A stretch of DNA of 64,000 bases, taken from the NCBI GenBank assembly GCA_963768765.1, contig CAVYJK010000021.1, positions 62,001 through 126,000 on the forward strand, written 5' to 3'. This stretch comes from DASWLF01 sp963768765 (GTDB lineage: Bacteria; Desulfobacterota; Desulfobaccia; Desulfobaccales; 0-14-0-80-60-11). A program made the position numbers and the translations under genes. The notes beneath the pieces are model-generated. The model was not told the DNA's origin, did no database searches, and worked only from the letters and a program-made list of their open reading frames with translations. Shown here in pieces: positions 36,579 through 43,983 of the stretch (within the stretch, counting starts at the first letter, position 1; every line of letters begins with the position of its first letter).

Positions 36579-37519
36579 CCGCCGAATACTCCGCGGGAAG
36601 CAAACTGGAAAAGATCTTCAAAAGCGGCCAAAAGGCGGTGACCGGCGAATGCGGCCCGCCCCGGGGCGCCGACGCCGAACATTTTCGGCACAAGGCGAGT
36701 TTCTTGAAAGGCAACGTCGACGCGGTGAACGTCACCGACAACCAGACCGCGGTGGTGCGTTTCTGTTCCATGGCCGCCTCCAAAATCCTCCTGGAAATGG
36801 GCGTGGAGCCGGTGATGCAGATGGTTACCCGGGACATGAACCGCATCGGGCTCCAGTCCAACGTCCTGGGCGCCGCGGCCCTGGGGATCAAAAACCTCCT
36901 GTGCCTCACCGGCGACCACCAGTCCTTCGGCGACCATCCCCAGGCCAAGAACGTCCATGACATGGACTCCATCATGCTGGCCCACACGGTGAAGACCATG
37001 CGGGACGAAGGCAAGATGGTGAGCGGCACCGAGGTCCAGGGCCGGCCCCGCATCTTCATCGGCGCCGCGGCCAACCCCTTCGCCGACCCCCAGGAGTTCC
37101 GGGTGGTGCGCATGGGCAAGAAGATCGCCGCCGGCGTCCAGTTCATCCAGACCCAGTGCATCTACAACATGGAGCGCTTCCGCCAATTCATGGAAATGGC
37201 CAACGACATGGGCCTCACGGAAAAGTGCTACATCATGGCCGGCATCACGCCTTTAAAATCCGTCGGTATGGCGAACTATATGAAAAAATTCGTCCCGGGT
37301 CTCGACGTGCCCGACTCCTACATCACCCGCCTCCGGGGCGTGCCCAAGGACAAGGTGGCCGCGGAAGGCATCATTATCGCGGTGGAGCAGATCCAGGAAT
37401 GCCTGGCCATGAAGGGCGTCGCCGGCATTCACCTCATGGCCATCGAATGGGAAGACCACGTCCCGGAGATCGTCAAGGCCGCCGGCCTCCTGCCCCGCCC
37501 CAAGGTGGAGGCAGATTAA
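36575..37519 (+). CDS. metF: 5,10-methylenetetrahydrofolate reductase
   Basis: 314 residues starting at ATG 36575, inside the metV stop (ATGA), so translation is coupled. Typical text: VTGECGPPRGADAEHF at the N-terminus, VNVTDNQTAVVR, LLCLTGDHQSFGDHPQAKNV, and FIQTQCIYNMERF. It reduces CH2-THF to CH3-THF (or the reverse). With MetV it belongs to the Wood-Ljungdahl-type reductase rather than the NADH-linked E. coli type. The electron donor is not encoded in this operon. Confidence 0.93.
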   Translation: MTAEYSAGSKLEKIFKSGQKAVTGECGPPRGADAEHFRHKASFLKGNVDAVNVTDNQTAVVRFCSMAASKILLEMGVEPVMQMVTRDMNRIGLQSNVLGAAALGIKNLLCLTGDHQSFGDHPQAKNVHDMDSIMLAHTVKTMRDEGKMVSGTEVQGRPRIFIGAAANPFADPQEFRVVRMGKKIAAGVQFIQTQCIYNMERFRQFMEMANDMGLTEKCYIMAGITPLKSVGMANYMKKFVPGLDVPDSYITRLRGVPKDKVAAEGIIIAVEQIQECLAMKGVAGIHLMAIEWEDHVPEIVKAAGLLPRPKVEAD

Positions 37520-37529
37520 GCCAGTAAAG

Positions 37530-37589
37530 GGCGGGCGTCCCGCCCGCCAAATTACCCAAAGCCCGGCCCCATTGGACCGGGCTTTTTTT
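37530..37589 (+). terminator. REP palindrome and intrinsic terminator after metF
   Basis: A GGCGGGC/GCCCGCC palindrome (37530-37548) is followed by the terminator AAGCCCGG (37559-37566) / CCGGGCTT (37577-37584) with a T7 run. Confidence 0.85.
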
Positions 37590-37661
37590 ATTGAAAAAGA
37601 TGTTGTATGGTGAATATGTGGAAAGCCATTTGGATACCGTTACGCAAAACTCAATAAACCC

Positions 37662-37686
37662 GTAGGGCGGGCGTCCTCGCCCGCCA
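37662..37686 (+). repeat. REP palindrome left of the RAYT gene
   Basis: GTAGGGCGGGCGTCC followed by TCGCCCGCC, 13 bp before the transposase start. The same sequence recurs at 38165 and, inverted, at 38237-38260. Confidence 0.75.
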
Positions 37687-37698
37687 CCCCGGTTCTCA

Positions 37699-38168
37699 AT
37701 GGCAGAAAAACCTGAAGATGCGCTGTTGGTCTATCGAAGGAGGATGCCGCATTGGCGTCTGGCTGGATCGGTTTATTTTGTTACCTGGCGTTTGGCGCCA
37801 TCCCAGGCCGAACTGACCGCCGACGAACGCGGCGTGATAATGTCGGCTCTCAAGCACTTTGATGGTCGTCGGTTTGAGCTTTATGCCTGCGTAGTAATGC
37901 ACGATCATGTGCATGTCCTGGTCAAGCCCCTGGAAAAACATAGCTTGCAGGAACTCGTCCATTCCTGGAAATCCTTTACTGCCCATAAATCCGGCGAGAT
38001 AACGGCAGGAAAGTAGGGATATGGCAAGAGGAGTATTTTGATCGCATTGTCAGGGATGAGAAGGAATTTGTAGATAAGGCCCAATATATCCTCAATAACC
38101 CATTGAAAAGATGGCCTGAGGTGGAAGAATACCCATGGGCGTGGGTTAAGACGGATTGCAGGACGTAG
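37699..38168 (+). pseudogene. REP-associated tyrosine transposase (RAYT), frameshifted
   Basis: About 156 residues if one base is restored. N-terminal RAYT text is RRMPHWRLAGSVYFVTWRL, and the HUH metal site is in MHDHVHVLVKPL. An in-frame stop at 38012-38014 interrupts it. Adding one A to the AAA run there restores GIWQEEYFDRIVRDEKEF, including the probable catalytic Tyr, and NPLKRWPEVEEYPW, to the stop at 38166. RAYTs are IS200-type single-strand nucleases that act on REP palindromes. Identical REPs flank it on both sides. As sequenced it lacks the catalytic Tyr and would be inactive. Confidence 0.82.
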
Positions 38169-38260
38169 GGCGGGCGTCCTCGCCCGCCGACAGCGCGGCA
38201 CCCAAAAAGGGATAGCGGACTAGAGGTCTTTAAGGTGGCGGGCGAGGACGCCCGCCCTAC
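38165..38260. repeat. REPIN-like pair of inverted REP palindromes right of the RAYT gene
   Basis: A forward REP (38165-38189) and an inverted REP (38237-38260) have matching 24-base cores and are separated by 47 bp. The forward copy overlaps the RAYT stop codon. This two-REP inverted arrangement is the form mobilised by RAYTs. Confidence 0.7.
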
Positions 38261-38285
38261 GGTGCGAGTGGCAACTTTGGCGACT

Positions 38286-38495
38286 ATGAATGATGCCCAA
38301 CAAATTTTTGCAGTTTTCTATGCGATTTTTTGGAGGGCCGTGTTTAATGCATTGGCAAGATGGAAGGCTTTTAACTTTGGTTTAATATTTGATATTAAAG
38401 TTAAGCATGTTACAAAACGAATAAGTCTTGCGCTATTAATTTTAATATTTTCCCCATACTATATTTTGTATTTATGCTTTATGTACTTGAATTAA
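38286..38495 (+). CDS. Small hypothetical membrane protein
   Basis: 69 residues from ATG 38286, AT-rich. Two hydrophobic stretches, IFAVFYAIFWRAVF and ISLALLILIFSPYYILYLCF, suggest a membrane protein. No family recognised. No clear ribosome-binding site. It may be part of a transferred patch that continues to about 39050. Confidence 0.4.
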   Translation: MNDAQQIFAVFYAIFWRAVFNALARWKAFNFGLIFDIKVKHVTKRISLALLILIFSPYYILYLCFMYLN

Positions 38496-38594
38496 AAGTT
38501 AATTTGGGATACTGGAAATATCTGTATAGATTTCTGTGAGGCTTAAAAAGCGAGCTTCCTAAAATTTCTTACAAGCTTTTCAAGAACAGCTAAG

Positions 38595-38867
38595 TTGTTA
38601 GGGCACGCTAAAAAGCCATCAAGAAGCAGCACTAGGGCCAAAAGGGAAAAATATCAATTTAAAAGAATTTCATCCAACGCCGAATATTTTATTTACAAGA
38701 TAGAAATATCACATCCAGAGACAAAAAACTCCTTTGAGCCTCCGATACATATTTGGCTTACTGGACCTGAATCTAAGGCATTCAGAAATGCTTCTAAGGA
38801 ATTTCAGCGGCGTAATGAAATGGCTAAGGCCAATTTTCTTACCAGTGAACAATTGGAGATACGGTAA
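38595..38867 (+). CDS. Hypothetical protein in AT-rich patch
   Basis: 90 residues if the TTG at 38595 is the start. It is Lys-rich (KREKYQFKRISSNAEYF) with PPIHIWLTGPESKAF in the middle. Not recognised. AT-rich codon use unlike neighbours. The remaining sequence to cooS1 (38868-39155) holds another AT-rich stretch and a degraded GGCGGGC palindrome at 39061-39117. Confidence 0.35.
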   Translation: MLGHAKKPSRSSTRAKREKYQFKRISSNAEYFIYKIEISHPETKNSFEPPIHIWLTGPESKAFRNASKEFQRRNEMAKANFLTSEQLEIR

Positions 38868-39155
38868 AATGATAATATCGGGTCTTTCCTTGCCCGTTGT
38901 ACTATTGACTGGGAAAATATTGAATGGCAGGGAGAACCGTTACTGTTCAACTACAAAAACGCCAAAATGCTTTTTAAAAAAATCTATTGGTTACGTGATC
39001 AGGTTATCGACTATTATAAAGTTTTAGCGAACCGGTGAGAAAAAGGATTGAAGTGTGTAAGGCGGGCGTCCTACCTCGCTGCTGCTATGAACGCGAAGAG
39101 GTTGGCGGGCACAGAGGCCCGCCCTACCGAATGTTTATAAAGTAAGGGGGTTTTC

Positions 39156-41042
39156 ATGGACCGTCCGTCTCCTTCCGACAATCCTGTCTCCATCCACCCC
39201 GACACCCTGGCCATGAAGGAAAAGGCCCGCCAGGAGGGCCTGGAGACGGTGTGGGACCGTTATGAGGCCCAGCAGCCCCAATGCGGCTTTTGTGAACTGG
39301 GACTCTCCTGCCGCATCTGCGTCATGGGCCCCTGCCGCATCGACCCCTTCGGCGAAGGCCCCCAGCGAGGGGTGTGCGGCGCCGACGCCCACATCATGGT
39401 GGCCCGCAACCTGGCCCGCATGGTGGCCGCCGGGGCCGCCTCGCATTCCGACCACGGCCGGGACCTGGTGGAGACCCTCCTGGCGGTGGCCGAGGGCCGG
39501 GCCCCGGGCTACCAGCTCACGGACCTGGGAAAGCTTTCCCGCCTGGCGGCGGAGTTCGGGGTGGCCGCGGACCTGGAACCTCTGGCCCAGGCCCGGGAGC
39601 TGGCCCTGGCCCTGATGGAAGAGTACGGCATCAAGAAAGGCTTCCTGACGTTCACCCGGCGGCTGCCGGCGGCGCGCCTCACGAAGTGGGAAAAATTGGG
39701 CATCAGCCCCCGGGGCATCGACTGGGAGATCGCCGAGATGCTGCACCGCACCCACATGGGGGTGGACAACGATCCGGTAAACCTCCTGCTCCAGGCCCTG
39801 CGGGCGGCGCTGGCCGACGGCTGGGGCGGCTCCATGATCGCCACCGAGCTCTCCGACGTCCTCTTCGGCACCCCCAAGCCCATCGCCTCCCAGGTCAACC
39901 TGGGGGTGCTCAAAGCCGACCAGGTGAACATTATCCTGCACGGCCATTCCCCCCTGGTCTCGGAGATGGTGGTCCAGGCCGCCCGGGACCCGGAGCTCTT
40001 GAAACGGGCCCGGGAGCTGGGGGCCCAGGGCATCAACCTGGCGGGCCTGTGCTGCACCGGCAACGAGGTGCTGATGCGCCAGGGCATCCCCATGGCGGGG
40101 AACCACCTGGTCCAGGAACTGGCCCTGGTGACCGGCGCGGTGGAAGCCATGGTGGTGGACTATCAGTGCATCATGCCCTCCTTGGGGGAGATCGCCGCCT
40201 GCTACCACACCAAATTTTTCACCACCTACGCCAAGGCCAAGTTTCCCGGGGCCACGCACCTTACCTTCACTGCGGAGAACGGCGCCGAGGTAGGTCGAGC
40301 CATCGTTGCCGCGGCGGTGGAAAATTTTGCCCGCCGCGCCCCCCACCGGGTCTCCATCCCCGTTTCGCCGGTGGCCCAAATCAGCGGGTTCTCCGTGGAG
40401 GTCATCCAAGAGGCCCTGGGGGGCACCTGGGAGCCGCTGCTGGACGCCATCAAGGCCGGCCAGATCCGGGGGGCGGTGGGGGTGGTGGGCTGCAACAACC
40501 CCAAGATCACCCAGGACTACGGCCACGTCAACCTGACCCGGGCCCTTATCGCCGCCGATATCCTGGTGCTGGACACCGGCTGCGCCGCGGTGGCCCACGC
40601 CAAGGCGGGCTTCAAGCAGATGGAGGCCGCGGAGCTGGCGGGCCCGGGTCTCAAAGCGGTGTGCCAGGCCTTAGGCGTTCCCCCGGTGCTGCACCTGGGC
40701 TCCTGCGTGGACAACACCCGCATCGTCAATCTGGCCGCCATTCTGGCCGGGGCCCTGGGGGTGGACCTGGACCAGCTGCCCGTGGCCGCCGCGGCCCCGG
40801 AGTGGTACTCGGAGAAGGCCGCCACCATCGCCTGCTACGCGGTGGCCAGCGGCGTCTTCACGGTCCTGGGGGTGGCGCCTCCGGTGCTGGGGAGCAGTGC
40901 GGTCACCGACTTGCTGCTCAACGGCCTGGCCCCCCACCTGGGGGCCAACTTTGCAGTGGAGCCGGACCCCGGGAAGGCCGCGGCCCTGATCATCGGCCAT
41001 ATCGAGGGCAAGCGCCGGGCCTTGGGGCTGGATGCCCGCTGA
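39156..41042 (+). CDS. cooS: Ni-Fe carbon monoxide dehydrogenase catalytic subunit, CX2C D-cluster type
   Basis: 628 residues. Interconverts CO and CO2 at the NiFe C-cluster. Ligand positions look complete: His264 (HGH), Cys300 (CCTGNE), Cys338 (YQC), Cys446 (VGCNN), Cys476 (TGC) and Cys517 (GSC). The B-cluster set is Cys52, 55, 60 and 74. The D-cluster has Cys43-x2-Cys46, and Ser51 replaces the usual second ligand; this is the pattern known for the [2Fe-2S] D-cluster of Desulfovibrio vulgaris CODH. It starts 10 bp after AAGGGGG. No cooC, cooF or acs genes adjoin it, so its electron partner is unknown. Confidence 0.95.
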   Translation: MDRPSPSDNPVSIHPDTLAMKEKARQEGLETVWDRYEAQQPQCGFCELGLSCRICVMGPCRIDPFGEGPQRGVCGADAHIMVARNLARMVAAGAASHSDHGRDLVETLLAVAEGRAPGYQLTDLGKLSRLAAEFGVAADLEPLAQARELALALMEEYGIKKGFLTFTRRLPAARLTKWEKLGISPRGIDWEIAEMLHRTHMGVDNDPVNLLLQALRAALADGWGGSMIATELSDVLFGTPKPIASQVNLGVLKADQVNIILHGHSPLVSEMVVQAARDPELLKRARELGAQGINLAGLCCTGNEVLMRQGIPMAGNHLVQELALVTGAVEAMVVDYQCIMPSLGEIAACYHTKFFTTYAKAKFPGATHLTFTAENGAEVGRAIVAAAVENFARRAPHRVSIPVSPVAQISGFSVEVIQEALGGTWEPLLDAIKAGQIRGAVGVVGCNNPKITQDYGHVNLTRALIAADILVLDTGCAAVAHAKAGFKQMEAAELAGPGLKAVCQALGVPPVLHLGSCVDNTRIVNLAAILAGALGVDLDQLPVAAAAPEWYSEKAATIACYAVASGVFTVLGVAPPVLGSSAVTDLLLNGLAPHLGANFAVEPDPGKAAALIIGHIEGKRRALGLDAR

Positions 41043-41100
41043 GCAGACCAGGAGGGAAGGCCGCGAAAATCATAGGGGGGCAGTGCCCACCCTACACCAA

Positions 41101-41175
41101 GCACAGGCGAGACGCCTGTGCCACTAAAAATTTGCCTATGAAAATTTCGGATAGGTGTGGCGGGCAGTGCCCGCC
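41101..41175. repeat. Two short palindromes after cooS
   Basis: GCACAGGCG-AGA-CGCCTGTGC (41101-41121) and GGCGGGC-AGT-GCCCGCC (41159-41175) lie in the 250-bp gap before addB. The first recurs with a changed loop at 56603-56623. Confidence 0.7.
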
Positions 41176-41292
41176 CTATGAAAAACTGCCTGACTACTTT
41201 TCGCCTTTTACCCTTTTCGCCTTTTTCCCCTTGCTCAACAACTGCGGACCCCGGCAACCCCGGAGCCAACCCGCGCCCCCAGGAGCGATTGC

Positions 41293-43983
41293 TTGACCGC
41301 CGCCAGGTTCTTTGCCACCAGCCATGAGCTCCAGGACTTTCTGCTGCGGCAGTCCGGCGGAGCCCTGGTGGTAGTGCCGCACCAGCGGCTGGCCCATCAG
41401 CTCTGGCACCGGCAGCGCACCCTGGAGATGGGCTCAGGCCGCGCCGCCTGGGAGCCCCTGCCTCTGGTCACCCTGCAAGGCTGGTTGGCCGACCTGTTCC
41501 GGTCTCTGTGGCCCCGGGAGGCCCTGGCGCCGACGCTCACCCGCCTGGCCCGGTGGCGCCGGGCCCTTAAAGAAGTGCCGCCACCCGAGGGCCCCACCCC
41601 GGAGCTGGATTGGGCCCAGGCCCTGGACGGCGCCCACGACCTCCTGTGCCGCCACCAGTTGCCCGTCCTGCAGCCGGCGGCGGCGGACTCTCCTCTGGTG
41701 GCCTGGCGGCGTCAGGTGACCCGGACTTATGTCAGGCTCCTCAAGGAGGAAGGCTGGCTCAGCCCCGGGGAATTGCCCACCTACCTGCTGTCGGCTTTGC
41801 AAGCCGGCAAAATCAAGCCGCCCGGCAAGGTCCTGGTGGTGGGCCTGGAGACGCCGGCCCCGGCGGAGGCCGCCTGGCTCCAGGCCTTGGAGTCTCGTAC
41901 CGAGGTGCAGCACCTCCAGGTGCGGGGCGGGCTACAAGCGGTCACCCAGGCCGTGGTTTTGCCCGACCGGGGCCAGGAGGTGGAGTGGGTGGCCGCCAGG
42001 CTGCTGGAATCGGCCCGCCACGACGGGATTCCCCTCCACCGGCTGGCCGTCACCTCTCCGGACCTGGACAGTTATGCCCCACAATTGCGGCGGGTTTTGG
42101 AGGAACTGCTGGGGCCGCCCCAAAGCGCCGCCGGGTGGGCCTACAACTTCTCCCGGGGCCCTTGCCTGGCGGAGACGCCCCTGTTCCAGGCGGCCTTGCT
42201 GCCCCTGAAATTCGCGGCCGGGGAACGCCGGGAGGACCTGGTGTCGCTGCTTCTCTCCCCTTACTTCGGGGCGCTCCAGAGGCAACAGTCCTCCCTGGCC
42301 TGGTGGGACCGCCTCTTCCGGGAGCAGCGAGCGGTCCAGGGCTGGGACCGCCTTAGGGGCGCGGTGGCCCGGAACCTGGAGGGCGGCGACACCGCGGCGA
42401 CCCTGGCCCGGCTGGACCGGGTCCGGGGCGCTTTGCAGGGTCCGGCGGCCACCGGCCGGGAGTGGGCCGCGCAAATCCAGGCCGCCTGGAGCGTCCTGGG
42501 ATTTCCCGGGGGCCTGGAGGAAGGCGAACCGGGGCAGTGGAGCCAGCTCACGGCTTTGCTAACAGAGCTGGGACAGAGCCTGGAAAACGAATCTCTGGGC
42601 GCGGGAGAACTTCTGGATTGGCTCACCCAGGGGGCTCGCCTGCTGCTGCTGCCCGGCCCGGGGGTCCAGGAAGCCGGCATTCAGGTCCTGGGCCTGCTGG
42701 AGATGCGGGGCCTGGCCTTCTCCCGGGTCTTTTGCCTGGGGCTGAACTCCGGCGTCTTCCCGCCGGCGCCCCGGCCTTTGCCCTTGCTCAACGCCGCGGA
42801 AAAACAGGCCGTCCTGGGCGGCACCTATCAGAGCCAGCACCATTTCGCCCGGGAGCTGTTTACCACTTTTCTGGGGGCCGCACCTAAGATCGTCCTGACC
42901 CGGCCCCGGCTGGCAGACGATGAGGAGCGGGTGGGCAGCCCCCTTTACCCGGGCCAGTGGGAACCCCGGGACAGCGCGGTGTTGAGCGTGCCCCGGGCGG
43001 CCTGGTTGCGGTCGCCGGCGGTGCAGGCGGCTTTTCGGTCCCGGTCCCTACCCCCCTTTGCGGGGTACGGCGACGGCCTTTTCCCGCTGCCCCTGCCCGG
43101 GCAACTCTCGCTCAGCCAGGTGGCCGCGGCCCTGAGATGCCCCTGCCGGTTCTTGCTGGAAGTTCTCCTGGCTGTTACAGAACTGCCGGAAATCGAAGCC
43201 GGCCTGGACCCCCGGGAGCGGGGGGAACGGCTCCACCAGGTCCTGGCCCGGTTTGCCGCGAATTATCAAAACCACCTGGATCGGGGCCATGCTTGGGATG
43301 CCCCGGAAGCTCGGAAACAGCTGAGAATGGCGGCCCGCCAGGTCCTGGCCAACCTGCTTTCCGACCTGCACTGGCAGGCGGAGTGGGACCGCTGGCTGGG
43401 GGAGGAGGGGCTGCTGTGGGAGTGGCTCAGGCGCGAAGAGGAGCGTTATCACCAGGGCTGGCGCTGGCACGGCTTCGAGGTCCGGTTCCAGGACCTCAAG
43501 GGGCCCGGCTGGCAGTTTGGGTTGCGCGGCCGCATCGACCGCCTGGACCACCACCCGGAAAAATGCCGCCTCATGGTGTGGGATTACAAGAGCGGGGAGG
43601 TGCCCAGCGCCAAAAAGGTCTTTGATGAGGCCGACGAGCACCAGTTGCCCTGCTACCTCCTGGCGGTGCGGCAGGGTTGCGTGGACTCTCCGCCCGAGAC
43701 TGCGGAGCTGGCAGCCGGGTTCATCGGGCTCAAGTCCTCCCGGGAAAAGCACCTCAGATATGAGGAGTTCGAGAACAAGGCCGATAGGTGGGCTGACCTG
43801 CTCCAGGTCTGGGAAGAGCGGGTTGAGACCCTGGGCCGGCGCCTGGCCGCCGGGGACTTCAGACCTGACCCTACTCCGGCCCCGGCCGGAAAACAACAAG
43901 GGGCCTGCAGTTACTGCTCCTTAAGCCTGATCTGCGGCTTCACCCCGGGGCCTGCCCCGGAAGGCGAGGAGGAAGGAGAATGA
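41293..43983 (+). CDS. addB: AddB-like helicase-fold/PD-(D/E)XK nuclease subunit
   Basis: 896 residues with TTG start after AGGAGCGATTGC. The nuclease domain has GRIDRLD near residue 747 and the catalytic DYKSG near residue 762. Cysteines at about 613-615 (RCPCRF) and 872-882 (CSYCSLSLIC) fit the AddB [4Fe-4S] staple. The N-terminus (LVVVPHQRLAHQLW) lacks a Walker A sequence and is shorter than Bacillus AddB. With AddA it would form the RecBCD-type nuclease that resects double-strand breaks to load RecA. It overlaps addA by 4 bp. Confidence 0.85.
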   Translation: MTAARFFATSHELQDFLLRQSGGALVVVPHQRLAHQLWHRQRTLEMGSGRAAWEPLPLVTLQGWLADLFRSLWPREALAPTLTRLARWRRALKEVPPPEGPTPELDWAQALDGAHDLLCRHQLPVLQPAAADSPLVAWRRQVTRTYVRLLKEEGWLSPGELPTYLLSALQAGKIKPPGKVLVVGLETPAPAEAAWLQALESRTEVQHLQVRGGLQAVTQAVVLPDRGQEVEWVAARLLESARHDGIPLHRLAVTSPDLDSYAPQLRRVLEELLGPPQSAAGWAYNFSRGPCLAETPLFQAALLPLKFAAGERREDLVSLLLSPYFGALQRQQSSLAWWDRLFREQRAVQGWDRLRGAVARNLEGGDTAATLARLDRVRGALQGPAATGREWAAQIQAAWSVLGFPGGLEEGEPGQWSQLTALLTELGQSLENESLGAGELLDWLTQGARLLLLPGPGVQEAGIQVLGLLEMRGLAFSRVFCLGLNSGVFPPAPRPLPLLNAAEKQAVLGGTYQSQHHFARELFTTFLGAAPKIVLTRPRLADDEERVGSPLYPGQWEPRDSAVLSVPRAAWLRSPAVQAAFRSRSLPPFAGYGDGLFPLPLPGQLSLSQVAAALRCPCRFLLEVLLAVTELPEIEAGLDPRERGERLHQVLARFAANYQNHLDRGHAWDAPEARKQLRMAARQVLANLLSDLHWQAEWDRWLGEEGLLWEWLRREEERYHQGWRWHGFEVRFQDLKGPGWQFGLRGRIDRLDHHPEKCRLMVWDYKSGEVPSAKKVFDEADEHQLPCYLLAVRQGCVDSPPETAELAAGFIGLKSSREKHLRYEEFENKADRWADLLQVWEERVETLGRRLAAGDFRPDPTPAPAGKQQGACSYCSLSLICGFTPGPAPEGEEEGE

